A stretch of 64,000 nt of DNA from Metallyticus violacea (lineage: Eukaryota > Arthropoda > Insecta > Mantodea > Metallyticidae). A program made the position numbers and the translations under genes. Position 1 is the first letter of the stretch; every line of letters begins with the position of its first letter. Below, piece by piece: positions 23,990 through 36,140 of this stretch. The notes beneath the pieces are model-generated. The model ran no database searches, was not told the DNA's origin, and worked only from the letters and a program-made list of their open reading frames with translations. Location of the stretch: the NCBI GenBank assembly GCA_030762175.1, contig CM060842.1:49124501-49188500 (forward strand), in the 5' to 3' direction.

Positions 23990-24273
23990 TGTCGGTCCTG
24001 GTGGTAACCACATTTGGCTCGTAGACTCAAAATCGTGGGTTCAAACCCGGCCAGGGTCGGTGGATCTTTTCGGGCGTAAAATTCCTAAGTATGGCTTCCT
24101 TCCGAAGGGAAGTAAAGCCGTGGGTCCCTTGTCGTAGATTTATGCACGTAAAAGAATCTCAAGCCTGAAAGAGAGGCTCGAGAGCAAAATTTGTCGGCCG
24201 TTTCATGCTCTGAATAGAAAGAGACGCTGATGACCTGAGATGTTAAAGAGCATCCGTAAATAAAAACAAACCA
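23990..24273 (+). repeat. SINE family A, copy 1
   Basis: A tRNA-like head with box B GGGTTCAAACCCGGCCAGG is followed by a body aligned throughout with copy 2 at 26469. Shared blocks are CCTAAGTATGGCTTCCTTC, GTAAAGCCGTGG, CGGCCGTTT and ACGCTGATGACCTGAGATGT. Divergence and small indels indicate an old copy. No target duplication was found. Confidence 0.88.
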
Positions 24274-24274
24274 G

Positions 24275-25985
24275 CAATAAAAGCTAACTGCAACGCCTAT
24301 ATAGAAGCTGCGAGGAGCAGTACGCCTTTTGAGTGCATTTAATGCAAGGCATATTGTGCCGTGTGGTTTTCGTCCATAAATAAACCAAATCAACAAAATA
24401 AGGTTCTCTTCCAAGGAATGTTGCGTTCTGTATCCTGCTGTATGGTGGTGCATGCCGGTGTTAAGGTTACTAAAGAGTGGTGCGCAGCAGTCTTGTTCGT
24501 GCCCGCGAAATGTGGATGCTTACCTTTTGAGCTACTTGGTCCTTCAGTCAGCGGCCTGTCCAAGATGAATGCTTTGAACATGCAATTTGTATCCATGTCA
24601 TTCAAACTGAATAACACTCATATATTTAGTTTGCTACGTACTGCTACCGTAGTTTTGCTATAAAGTTAAATATATGGTTCGGAAGCCTGGAAGAAATAAA
24701 AAGTTAACAAATAAAAATAGAAATAGAGTTATACTGCACTTCTCCTTAATGGGATAATTTCCGTCACATGTGTGTCATATAGGGTTGAAATCTAAACCAT
24801 TGCTTACATGCTAAATACTTTGTTTTATAATTTGTCATTCACCTAAACATCTTTAAGAACGGGAAAACAATGTAGAAAAAACTATTTTGAGCTTGGAAAG
24901 AATGACACTTCAATATGGAACTAAAGGCATCGACATGGATCAGCGTCATAGCTATGTTGTGATGTGACATGTGTACATAGGCAATCAAATGCAAACTAGT
25001 GTCATTGGCAGAAGCGCAGTCATGCTCAGGCCACACCTCAATCTAACTACAAAGCATGCCTAGAACTCAGTGTACAGGTGTTCATCGAAATGGTAAGGCG
25101 CTTTGAGAATTACAGAAGATAAGTTTTATAAGTAATACTGGTCAAATAATTAATTATGTCAAGTAATGCCCTATATTTACCAAAATCAAAAGGTTGTCCG
25201 TTTTGTGATATCAGTCCTTTTGCCCATCCATAAACACATTTGTAGCACCTGCAGCAACACAACGATGACTTAAGACCATTTGTTCCTTCCTTGCGGTTTA
25301 ATGCGGTCTTGGACACGTTGCTCCGAAATGAATGCAACCATGTTCATGAAGGATATTAAAAATTTTATGTGACTCCTTTCCACATTATTCGCATTTAAAG
25401 CAATGCTAAAGGATGGATTTTGCTTCAAGTGCTCCGTTCTCCCTGTGAGCCTTCATTCCTATCCAGGCAATCTCCTAAATGATCCGGTAAAGATGTTGAT
25501 ACCCAGCAGCAAACGTCGAATGATGTGATGATTCGGGTATCGCTATTTATAAAGGCGCCTGTTGCTTATGTATGTTAGGCCACTTTAGTACCTTGTTTCA
25601 CATTAGTACGGTCTTATACATAATTCTTGTATTCTTTATTACAAATACCCGTAAAGTATGGAATTGCAGTTTCTGTTCCATGAAAGAATTTACGACACTT
25701 ATAAATGTATTAGTTTTGTCCTATAAGAGCAGCTGTTTGCCACACGTTTTCAAATCTTGAATTGTAATGCCCATTCCTTAGTACTTTTTTTTTAATGTTC
25801 AGAACGGATTATAGTCATTACTGCAATAATAAGAAGAGGAAGAAGCAGCCCGAACGTCCTAAGAAGAGTAAAGGTCTCCGACAAGAGGGTAGCTCTTATT
25901 CGCTAATGCGATGAATTGTGTACAGTAGTGTTGTTCTGCATGCTACACTTTGTTACACTTTTGTTCATCACATTTCACTGGTTTC
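24275..25985. other. Non-coding, no recognisable gene
   Basis: The frames at 24361-24663 and 25110-25337 show no motif that I can name. Confidence 0.4.
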
Positions 25986-25989
25986 GAAG

Positions 25990-26420
25990 TTGACATTCGA
26001 TAGTTTTCCATGTATTTCTGCTTCTTGCTAGAAGCCTTCCACGTAGAAGTCTTCCGATCTCCGTTTTGGCTGCCTCTGAATCGTTTGCCTAAGCGCGTGT
26101 CCCACATGTGGTCTTATACGTCCATCTATCGTCCTGCATCCTCGCTATGTGGCCTCCCCATTTCCATTTCAGTCTGGCGGCTCTTTCTGCGATGTCGTTG
26201 TTGATGTTATTTGGTCTAACGCTTCGTTGGACATTTTGTGCCTTATTGTTATTCGTAATATCCTCGGTTCCATTTTCCTTTGGCTTATTTGTAGTGCATT
26301 CATCTATTTGTTTGTAGGCGACCGTGTATGACACCCGTATAGCATTACTGGGTGTATGCAGGTTTCTAGTGCTTCGAATTTAAGCTTTTTGCTTATTTTT
26401 CTGTCGGAAAGTATAAACTT
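25990..26420 (-). pseudogene. Non-LTR retrotransposon ORF2 C-terminal fragment
   Basis: Reading on the minus strand, LKFEALETCIHPVMLYGC near 26385-26330 fits the post-RT region of LINE ORF2 proteins (LPVLLYGSETW-type). DIAERAARLKWKWGGHIAR near 26200-26140 fits the common C-terminal DI..RVA.LKWRW.GHVAR signature. The QRSVRPNNI stretch between them is the expected spacer. It is truncated, with the RT catalytic core absent, and frameshifted. It differs from the RT relic at 19 kb. Confidence 0.82.
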
Positions 26421-26468
26421 AGTCTGATATTTCTCAGAAAAATTATATATAAATACTTTATTATGTAT

Positions 26469-26756
26469 GGTCAGTCCTGGTGGTGTAGTGGTACTTGCCT
26501 CCTAAGCCCAAGATAGCAAGTTCGAACCCGGCCAGGTTCGATGATTTTTTTCGGACGTAAAAATCCTAAGTATGGCTTCCTTCGGAAGGGTAGTAAAGCC
26601 GTGGATACCGTGTCGTAGGTCTACGGCATGAAAAAGAAAAGAAGGGGCCTCTGAGCAAAGTTTGCCGGCCGTTTTACGCCCTGAGTTGAATGAGACGCTG
26701 ATGACCTGAGATGTTAAAAAGCGTCCATATATAAACAAATCATTAAACAATAATGC
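26469..26756 (+). repeat. SINE family A, copy 2, with target duplication
   Basis: The tRNA-like head has box A-like TGGTGTAGTGG and box B AGTTCGAACCCGGCC. The body is homologous to copy 1. The 9-bp word ATTATGTAT flanks it at 26460-26468 and 26757-26765, consistent with a retroposition target-site duplication. It sits just outside the LINE fragment that ends near 26420. Confidence 0.9.
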
Positions 26757-26769
26757 ATTATGTATTTGT

Positions 26770-27710
26770 CAATATTCGAGCATAAGGTAACACTTTGGGA
26801 TGACGGTCGGTTGCTGATTCAATTTCAATGGAGAATTTGTAGAAGAATCCGAGCTTTTCGATTGCCTTCGAACATTTATTTTAGTTTATCTGGTCGTTTA
26901 TATTTATATAAATTTGTTTAGCATTCACTTTTTCATTAAAAGCTAACATTTGGAAACAAGAAAGATTATAAAAAGTATTTTCATGGCGTTTAGCAATATC
27001 TTAAAGAACATAAACTGACATGCTGGACTAAAATATGCACTAGGAAAAAATGGCAATGTCAGTCATAGGTTTTGCTTTAATTACACTTAAGCTGAAATTT
27101 TCATTGTACTGAAATAATGAATTGTTTCTTTATGCACACCCCTACTCTCATCGTTATCATTACTTTCACCAATACTTCACATATTAGGTCAAGTGATTCC
27201 GTAAATTAAGAAGATATTAAGAATTGCTTTAGTATTTGGAGTAGCCGATATTCCTACAATTGTAGGGAGAACTTAGCAAGTTAATCTTCCAGGAGCATGA
27301 ACAAAACAACGAAAACAAATTTATACACTGTTAAGTATAAGTGTGGAACAGAATTGCACTAATAACTACAAGTTACTAATCCATACTTTTGAATGTATTA
27401 GTTCATATTTTGCGGAAAAGATAACGGATGTCAGCAGACAGTGCTGTACTAGGTCAGGACTTGCAGCAAAACGCGAACATTCGAGCAGCCATTTCATCTA
27501 AAGAACACATGAGCCATGTATCGATTTTATTCATCCTCAATAGAAAAATTTGGTATTAGAATAAAATGTTTGTTTTGGCGTTCTTTACACCCTGTGTATC
27601 GTTGATGTATGAAAGATGATTAGATGACATACCTGGAATTGTGTTCAACACTGAATTATTTCCAGTATCCTCTAGGCTTCAACTTGAACCTATGATCTTC
27701 TCCCTTGCTA
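26770..27710. other. Non-coding, no recognisable gene
   Basis: AT-rich sequence. I see nothing supportable. Confidence 0.4.
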
Positions 27711-27712
27711 TT

Positions 27713-27891
27713 GTGTTTTTCCTAGTTATTTATTTTGTTTTCGGGTGTTTTTCCTAGTTATTTATTTTGTTTTCGGGTGTTTTTCCTAGTTATTTATTTT
27801 GTTTTCGGGTGTTTTTCCTAGTTATTTATTTTGTTTTCGGGTGTTTTTCCTAGTTATTTATTTTGTTTTCGGGTGTTTTTCCTAGTTATTT
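27713..27891. repeat. 32-bp minisatellite, about 5.5 units
   Basis: The unit is GGGTGTTTTTCCTAGTTATT plus TATTTTGTTTTC. The word CCTAGTTATT recurs exactly every 32 bp at 27721, 27753, 27785, 27817, 27849 and 27881. I see no substitutions between full units. Confidence 0.97.
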
Positions 27892-27929
27892 CCGCTTTTA
27901 TTGAAAATTTACTTTTCTCTGGTGCAGAT

Positions 27930-27933
<4 letters not shown>

Positions 27934-27975
<42 letters not shown>
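27934..27975. repeat. (GT)n microsatellite
   Basis: About 20 perfect dinucleotides lie 43 bp after the minisatellite. Confidence 0.97.
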
Positions 27976-27976
<1 letters not shown>

Positions 27977-28639
27977 ACCTGTCAACAACGATCATTCAAT
28001 GGCACTTTGCTTCGATAACTTCAGAGCTCTGACTGTGTTACCATTTTTGTGCCGTAATTTTTTATTTTAATAATTATAAATAGGCATGAATTTGAAGCAA
28101 ATGTAAATATATAATTAATTACAATTTTATCAGTAATATTTAGCTTAATGGGCAGATTTATTACACAGTTTATATCAATAAAGTCTCGACAACTCCTTTC
28201 AATATATTGGAAAACAGTCAGCAGTAAATGAGGCTGAAATAAAATCCGTAACATGAAACGCAGCCGGCGAAAGAAAAAGTGTATTAAAATAGCTTGTTTA
28301 AGTAATTTACTGAAGGTGGAATACAACTATTCAAAACGACTAAGCATGGGGAATGAGCACAATTATAGTGCAACAATAAATTGATTTCCTCCCTAATTTT
28401 AAATTAATTCCTTGTTCCATTTAATTAAATAAAAATAATGTACAACTTATGTGCACCCTCGCGAGAGGAATACATGTAAAACCTCCAATTAGTTTCTACA
28501 GCCAAAATGTTCCTTCGCGAAGGAAAAGGAAAGCCTGTTGGGGAGAAAAAGACAGCCCAGTCTTTTTCTCTTATGCACTTTCTCTTTTTGTGGTACAACA
28601 TCCAACTTGTTGCTGCACGGAAATGTGGCCTTTTGCATA

Positions 28640-29310
28640 TGATGTGGCCTTGCAGAGTTTTCAGAACGTCTCTATAGTAAGGATACATATAATTATAATT
28701 ATGGTAATAAAACAAAAATGCCTTTAAATATGAAGTTCCATTGTGTGTGCAGCTATGACATGCTGGTAAACCATTCCTTGAATATCAAAAAATGAGATGA
28801 CCAAAACATTCCCAGCAGAAGCAACTACTTTTGCTTTTTTGGCTTTTGGCGATAATGGAGATTTCCACCCAGAGCTTTGCTGTTTGTTCTCAGGATCGAA
28901 ACGTTGCAGTCAAGTTTTATCATCAGTAGGGCTTACCTATGAAGGAAACTCCGCAAGCGAGCGTCCTTTTGTTCCGGAATTAGCAGTCTTAGAACCCACC
29001 TTGCCCTTGCACGTCTAAAGTGCAACTTTTAAGTTACCAAAGTGTGTTGAAATTTTGAAAATGTCTGAATGTGTTTTTAATCTTATTTGACGGTGCTCTC
29101 TCACAATGACAGTTAATGTTTACTTCCGTTAGAGCACAAACTGGAGCTCCAGTTCGCCTCTCTTTGAAAAATTTAAACCATCTTCGAACTGTGCTATAGG
29201 CCTCCATAGGCCTCCTGTGACATTGCATAGGTCTGAATTAAAAAAATTATTGAGACTAAAGCAGAATTTAAGAGCAGAATTTTTGTTCGTCGCCTATCAC
29301 CTCAATTTTG
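28640..29310 (-). pseudogene. Mariner transposase relic, copy 1 of a pair
   Basis: Minus-strand pieces run in order. An N-terminal helix-turn-helix part, AYSTVRRWFKFFKERRTGAP, lies near 29190-29130. A LQRFDPENKQQSSGWKSP-like block follows the first Asp near 28905-28850, with AKKAKVVASAGNVLVISFFD and IQGMVYQHV at 28840-28765. After a gap, YYRDVLKTLQGHIICKRPHF lies near 28685-28625. The same order and near-identical words occur at 38.2-38.9 kb. The 3' end is lost into unrelated sequence below 28640. No inverted ends were found. Confidence 0.82.
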
Positions 29311-29314
29311 CTGC

Positions 29315-30915
29315 AGGCGGAACAGAATGATTTGAGTTTTAGCGCGAGAAATTATTCCTGTGAGATATTTATGATCATTCTTTATTGAAAAGCCCTTTTA
29401 ACTTTCCTTGACTTTTATACTTGATTTGGACTATTTTATATTCTATAAGATTCGTTCGTGCTACTTGATTTTCTTCCATCAAAAGTAATACATACGTTGA
29501 TGCGGGGTGTGGCAGTTTCACGGGCGGTAGAACATAATTGTACAACATTTCCACGCTATTATAACAAATAACATGCATACTATAGCTCTCCGAGCGTGCA
29601 TTGGGCAACGCTATTTGCTTTACCAAATTCTCTTATCTTTGTCCAAGCTGCAATAATTACCTAAATCAGCAAAATGTACGATTAAGCACTTTACCAAAAA
29701 TATATGGAACAAGCATTCATACCTAAACTGTGCTTATCTTCAATTTGCAAACATTAAAAATTTAATGGTTCAGCACTTTACCTAATTCACATGAAAAAAG
29801 CATTCGTATTAAACAGTGCTTGCCTCCAATTTACAAATACAGAAGAGCTTAATGCACTATACAATACAATAAAATTTACCTTAAAATTAAATTAAAGGAA
29901 TTAAAATTAACATCACAGCTGTTTGCCATATTACATTAAAATTAGGAGGAAAATTGTAAGGGTGTAACAGAACCGGTTAGAAATAGCGCTGGGAAGGCAA
30001 ATTTCTGTCAAGCCGGCCACGCTTCCAAACGAAGGCTCTATAGTAGTGCTTAATTTTCTAATATATTAGCCGTACATGTTCATTACTGGAAACGCTTTTT
30101 CAGATATCTGCTCAATTATTAAACAAATGATACGCGCACGTAACATTCAACACCAAACTCTGACAGGGAACCGTATTATTCAAAGAAAATGTTCTCGAAC
30201 TCAGGATCTAAGTTCAGTAGTCAGGAGCTCTATTGACTGCGTTACGAGGCCAGTGCTATAAAAAACTTAATGTGTTTTATTTTAATGGGCTTAACTGATT
30301 AGGTTAATCAAATAGGAGGTGCTAGAAAATTTTCAAAATTTGAGTGTTAAGCAATAGTAAAACTTATTCACTGCGTGCTGACTTTGGGTCCAATGAAAAA
30401 CTCTTTATCATTGTATTCAAAAGAATGCCTATAAAAACTGCTTTTACAGTTCATACGCGTAAGGAATAATTTCTGCTCACATCTTCATGGAAAGGTTTGC
30501 TATATGCTTGCAAACAAGTAATGAATAATTGCTCTTGATAAAAAGTAACACCAAACTCGATGGGGAATGAACCCACTACCTTAGAGTGAAATACAGACAT
30601 AAACTTGTAACATCGCTCATTGGGGTCGAAGAGCACAATATGCTGGGGGACTGAAGGACACCTGCACTCTACACGTCACAAATTCCAATCGTCTGGCATC
30701 AAACCTATAAAACTAATTTTCAAGGTCTGTTCTTAGAGAATGCCAGGTTCCATTTATGCATGGATAAGAAATATGAGCGCGTTGACCTCTCGTGTCTCAA
30801 GGAAAGTTTTAGAGACAGGTGCTTTTGTCTTGCAGGCAGAGGTGGTTCCGGAGGCTGAAAAGTGAATATCTCAGCTGAAAAATTTTCGGAAGGATTAAAG
30901 GCAACATTTTACTGA
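29315..30915. other. Non-coding, no recognisable gene
   Basis: AT-rich sequence. Short runs around 29640-29870 contain repeated AAACTGTGCTT/AAACAGTGCTT and CAATTTGCAAA/CAATTTACAAA words about 90-100 bp apart, which suggests an old local duplication. Confidence 0.4.
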
Positions 30916-30919
30916 ACAA

Positions 30920-31070
30920 ATGATCGTAGACTAGTGGTAGTTTTTGCGATCACTAATCCGAAGGTCCTGAATTCGAATCCCGGTCAGGTCAAGCTGTCTG
31001 GGCAAGGTTTTTTATTTAACCTGAGAAAGTGAACACCAGATAGCTTTAAGGCGCCAAGGACTACGAGTTT
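30920..31070 (+). repeat. tRNA-like SINE fragment
   Basis: GACTAGTGGTAG followed by CTGAATTCGAATCCCGGTC has box A/box B character and tRNA-like spacing. A non-tRNA body follows. No second copy was found in the window. Confidence 0.45.
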
Positions 31071-31079
31071 ATTTAATTA

Positions 31080-32580
31080 ATCCCTACAGTATTCATTCCA
31101 CAATCTGCAGATGTTCAGAGAGGACCAATGCAGTCAAAGCGACAATGAATAAAATATTAAAATAAATCATTGTGCTAAATATAAGACAGAACCCATGGCA
31201 ACATAAGACCTGAAACTTTCAGCAAACATACAGAGTAATGAGTTTAAAAATGAGAAGTTACTCTTTACTAGACACGTTAGTGAGAACATTGCGTTCCTAT
31301 TAAGAAAAAATCAGACTGTACTCGAGACAGTTTTTTTTTCGGAGGAGGTGGGAGTATATGTCATTATCTTTTATCAAACAATATAACGTTTAATATGAAC
31401 ATGACATTGAAACTTCACTTTAACAGAGAAGTTTTTCTAGAAGTTTTAAAGAGACGGTTTGATCAGTTCTTAGCACAGCAAAGAAAAGTAACTAAGTTCA
31501 AAACAATTTAACAAAATCGTCTTTTACACAACTATAAAAATGTCTTTATAAATTGTGCCTGGTCTTGATTTTGCAAACTATCTACCACAATACGTTATTT
31601 CTAATAAGACGGTAAGGTTCACATGTGGATGCGCATTGTTGTCTCTGGAAGAAAGCCCACGGTCAATGAAAAATACCTCGCCTCTCGAACTTGAATTAAA
31701 TATTGACGGAACTTATGTTCATTACTTGTAGAGTTGGCTGAGCTTGATCATGGCAGTTACCCTGTAGCTTCGGATCTCTTCAGCAAATATAGAACAATGG
31801 CTGTAGATTGGGTTTACGCGTATCTGAGAATATCGTCCTGCCATAAATAGTTGCAAACTTTATAAAGGAATGTACCAGGTGTTTGCTGATCGGTTAACAG
31901 TTTTGCTGCCAGGCATTGTTGAGCTAAGGCGTAGTAGAAACATCGCTACTATATTTATTACTTCATATTTAAGGGACATTGGAAGGAATTTTCAAATTTG
32001 TTTATTTTTGTATGAATTTTATTGTGATAGCATGGCTGTTAAGTTAATGCGTATGCTAAATTTAATTTATATTGGATAAATACTTTTTGATCTATATTAT
32101 TTCATAAATGTTATTACAGAAATATGTCCCATACACCTGATGAATTGAGAAAATATTGGCATTTTTGCAATTGGAGCTTTGAATAACATACAGAAATTGT
32201 ACAGAAAGATATTTTAAATACATTTTATGAGCGAACTTGATACTTTTTTAAATCTATAAGAAACTTTCTTTATAATTCAACAATTTTTTCAAATAAAAAA
32301 TTGAAAACATTGGTGTTAACATGTATTTTGGCCTATACAATATTACAATGGATACTTCTGCACATTTTGGGAATTTTTCATTGAATTTAAACAAAAGCTG
32401 AGACTCAAAGGACATTTTTATGTGTGTAATAAAGTTTAAAAAAGAAACACAATTTCACACACATAAAAATTAGTGGGAAACAGTAAATTGTGCTCTTTAT
32501 ATATTAGAACCCTCCTTATTTATAGTTGTATCTCTACTTACCATCTATGCTGTTGTGCTGCTTTTGCCACCTGCAGGCCC
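31080..32580. other. Non-coding, no recognisable gene
   Basis: AT-rich sequence. The frame at 31870-32079 has no recognisable motif. Confidence 0.4.
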
Positions 32581-32589
32581 TATCTGCTT

Positions 32590-33330
32590 GTGGCAGATGC
32601 CTCCTGCTCTCGTAGAGCCAAGTCGTATTCTTGGATCTTACTGATCTTTGAAGCAGTTGCCGAACATTTCTGTTCCCTTACCACAGATCTCGGCTCCTGA
32701 GAAGCTGAACAGCTCATATTAGAAACAGAAATGCCATTTAATGTCCCAATTTCTAGACGCTTCTCAGAAATACAAAAATTCTTAGAACAGTTTTTCCAAA
32801 TGAGTGAGCGAACATTTTCATTTGAATTTTGTGTTCCTTCACTAGCACAACATGCCAGTAGTTCAGTGCAAGCTAATCTCTGATAGATAGGAAGAATTCT
32901 CCTAACCATACTATCATCATACTGAACAGACGTCTTGCAATGACTTTGCGGAGCGTCGCCGAGAGCTATGCTCTTATTATAGAAACGCCAAATGTCTGTC
33001 CCTGTCCCCACAGGGACTTCTGAAGTCTGTTGATCTATGTAACATATATGACAGTTTTCATGGCAGATGCTTCTGGGTTTTAATTCCAATGGGTACTCCA
33101 ATGATTACAGTTGCTCCTGTAAAGTAAGCTTGAGATCTTTAGTAGTTGGTGTTCATATGTATAGTTTCTAACTTCAGCTTACCACGGCCACCCAATCTAG
33201 TCATCAGAGTCTTTCTTCAACTTGAAGGCTGTAGACATCCTTTTTACTACATGATTGACACATTCTTCCCTCATTGTTTCCACATCAGCATGATATACCG
33301 CCACTTCCTTTAGTTGCTGGTGAGTCTTTA
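32590..33330 (-). pseudogene. Mutator-like transposon protein fragment
   Basis: On the minus strand, VAVYHADVETMREECVNHVV then KRMSTA (about 33320-33250) is followed, across shifts, by VPVGTGTDIWRFYNKSIALG (about 33020-32960). ILPIYQRLACTELLACC and GTQNSNENVRSLIWKNC come next (about 32910-32790), and then KRLEIGTLNGISVSN. This order (ECVNHVxKRMGTALR, CP.G.DSWCFYN, I.PIYERLSDPELLxRC, GxTQNANESLHSLIW) is that of Mutator-like proteins in animal DNA transposons. Intact copies are several hundred residues long. This one lacks a recognisable N-terminus and is frameshifted. The frame at 33330-33712 may belong to it, but I could not match it. Confidence 0.78.
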
Positions 33331-33719
33331 TCAGACAGACAGTACACTTCTGTACTGAGGGAATATGATAGGTTGAAAAGGGTAACGCAAAACTCTTTAA
33401 ATGGCTGTAGAACCGTAAGGGACGAGGGGGGGATGCAAATGATTCTGTTGATGCCCAATGGCTCAAGGAACCATTTGCAGAAAAAAAATCGACTCTGACC
33501 GATTTTGGCAAAAATTCACACCAGCATCCCTTTAGGTAGATTATGAAAACAGAGTTGCTGTGATAGCCCTTTATAAGGTTGGAAAAGTAGCAAGGAATAT
33601 TTACTAGGTCCTTAAATAGCTGAAAACAGAAAGATGTTTGTGCCCCGCACCACCCAACTCTACTGAGATCGACATTGTAGATGACAGAGATCTGGATTCC
33701 TGCGAGGACCATAGCTGTT

Positions 33720-34510
33720 GTAGCGAAATCGAATTTGGAAGCAGAGTGATGACTCTGAGATGAACATATTCAAGAGTGCTCAGACAATACCATTTTTTTC
33801 GGTACTGGGAATTTTTAACAGCAAAACCTAAGCAGCAGAACGGAAACTGCTAACGTTGCTACAGCGTTAGGCTAACAAGTTAAACGAACCTTTCTCTTTT
33901 GTTTCCAATAAAATGTTTAATAATGAAGAAAGCCAACATCAAAATGATCTAATGTACGTCTCGACTTCACGAGAAGCTTGTGTGAGGGTTCCGTATGTCC
34001 GCAAACACAGTGGGTTTGGTGGGGAGTAAGTTGCGATGTGTCACGAAGGATTGATGACAACCGCCAAAGTGTACGAAACTACTCTGCTGAAATCTGAACA
34101 CAAGTGTGCTGAAAAACAGGCGCTGAACTTCCAGTAAGATTCAGGTTCAGTCACCCGGACATAACTTGAGAGAAATCTTCAAGAATGGTATCCTAGCAGT
34201 CCCAACTTTAACTCTCAGAACAACAAATTGCTGTCAGTGCTTGGGGATGTATTATTGAGTGTCTCAAGCGTCCTTTGAGTCAACAGTGAGTGATTTCCCA
34301 ATGGAGGTGGTGCATTGAACAGCCAGCGAAATTTTGATCAGATGCGAGGAAAAAAAGGGGGCCATTTTGAGAACTGATTGCTGTGAGTATTAAAATAAAT
34401 GTAGATACTTAAATAAAACGTAAACGGGGATGAGTAAGAAGCACAGCGTTGACTACACACATGTCATTTACTTCACATGCAACTATAATTATTTAGTATA
34501 TCCACATGCT
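33720..34510. other. Non-coding, no recognisable gene
   Basis: Moderately GC-balanced sequence without recognisable motif. It may contain unrecognised parts of the flanking transposons. Confidence 0.35.
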
Positions 34511-34517
34511 ACTCTAC

Positions 34518-35345
34518 ATCCTTTCTGATAATAGCCTAAATACACTGCAAAATTATTGTAAACAGTGGAATATGCAAGTAAATACAGCTCTCACATTTAA
34601 AAATGGCTATGTTTATGGCCAGCTGGAAAAGTGGACTTAGGGAAAAGTAGTAGTTCAGATCGTTAAATAACTCGACTATCTTGGAATAAACACAGTTTTT
34701 TGCCAAGCACAAGGAGAGCGGTCAACTCTCTGAGGTGCTAAGACTTCTAGCCCGGATACCGGACATGCCAGTAAAAACATTGAAAACTATGTATGAGGCA
34801 ATTGTTAGGCCCTCATTGTTATATGCAAGTGATAGGGTGGGATAAAATAGACGGTGTAAATTATTTACAATGTGATTTCTGGAAGCGAATTCTAGGGGCA
34901 CATTGAACTATGGTGTACTACGGGAGGTGGGATGCTGGGAAGATGCAATCTACAGCAAAATAAATGTAATTAGATACTGGCTAAGAATAATTAAAGGACA
35001 ACAAACAACCCTGAGGGCATTATGCTATTAGCTCCAATTAAACAACATGCAATATCCAAAATGGTGGGCGGCGTTTGTACAACTGGAATAGTCAAAAAAT
35101 CGGTTTAAACAATATTTGGCAGACTGATATTGAAAACAGATATGGCGTAGTAAAAAAGTAAAAAATCGCATTTCTGACACAAACCGGTTGGAAATAGAGG
35201 AGCGATGATTGCAAATGTCATCTCTGGACCTGCAGAGTGAAATTAAAACTAGGTGCGGTAAAGAGACCTATATCATGGAGCTAGGCATAAAACAGAGGTC
35301 TGGAATATCATGGCTTCTGAAAGACACGTATGGTTGTTGACGAGG
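34518..35345 (+). pseudogene. Non-LTR retrotransposon RT thumb and connection relic
   Basis: Plus-strand pieces include LSDNSLNTLQNYCKQWNMQV just after where a YADD box would be, which is missing or eroded. LDYLGIN follows near 34668. MYEAIVRPSLLYASD starts at 34788, and DKIDGVNYLQCDFWKRIL is near 34842-34895. YGVLREVGCWEDAI and INVIRYWLRIIKG lie near 34910-35000. This is the familiar thumb-to-connection order of LINE ORF2 (LQ.YC.KW.M.VN, F.YLG, MY.A.V.P.LLYG, LQ..F.KR.LG, E.G.....I..R...YWL). Several frameshifts are present. A family A SINE fragment abuts its 3' end. Confidence 0.84.
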
Positions 35346-35354
35346 AAGACAGAA

Positions 35355-35500
35355 GGAACGCTATTTAACATCTACGGTCATTCAGTCAGGGCGTGAAATG
35401 GCCAATAAATTTTGCTCAGAGGCCTTTTCTTTCAAACTTGATTTCATTTTACGTGCTGTAAATCCACGACACTGATCTAACACTTCACTTAGAATTTTTA
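35355..35500 (-). repeat. SINE family A, copy 3, 3' part
   Basis: The reverse complement matches family A copies 1 and 2: GTAAAAATTCTAAGT, a deletion, GTGTCGTGGATTTACAGCA, GGCCTCTGAGCAAAATTTA, CGCCCTGA, and the tail AGATGTTAAATAGCGTTC. The tRNA-like head is missing. Confidence 0.8.
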
Positions 35501-36140
35501 CACTCTACCACACTTCTTACGATTTAGGAATCGCTGAACACGTGTGTTAGTATGTGAGCTAATGAGGCTGGAAACACGTTGCTGAAATTTGTAAGATAGA
35601 AATACGTTCTCAGAGTCCCGTACTCATCTTTTAGCCATTGTAGTTATTTTGAAATTTAAAGATAATATATTAAAAATAATTTAGATTATTTTAAATTGAA
35701 AAACCGTCCAGAAATATAATTATGACAAAATTGCAGTTTGCCATGATTCAAAATGCCGGACTTAGACTTGGGTCGCTGTTGCCTCCAGAGGTCGTTCCGG
35801 GCGTAAAGCATGTTCGTTGTCGGGGTCGCGCGCCAGGAAAGATATAACAGGGGAAGAGTTTTTGTTCTGAACAGCTCTGCTCCTTGCTGAAAGGAACCAC
35901 TTAGGTTTAAATGGCCACCGCTCGCGTGCCTGCGTGCCATGTCATGCTTTGCACCCCTCTCCTTTCCTTCCGGGGCACTGAGTAGCTTTAGTTACTCAAA
36001 GCACATCCATATATTCTTTAATTTAATTGTGTACTCTTTCACAGCGATAGATATCATCTCAATATGAAGAGCGTTGCTGAAATCTCATACACCTCTGTCA
36101 TTACTTCAACAAACGAGTTCCCATGCAAATAGCAAAATAT

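Noticed and set aside
27713..27891. CRISPR array
   Set aside because: Units are directly adjacent with no spacers. It is a minisatellite in a eukaryotic context.
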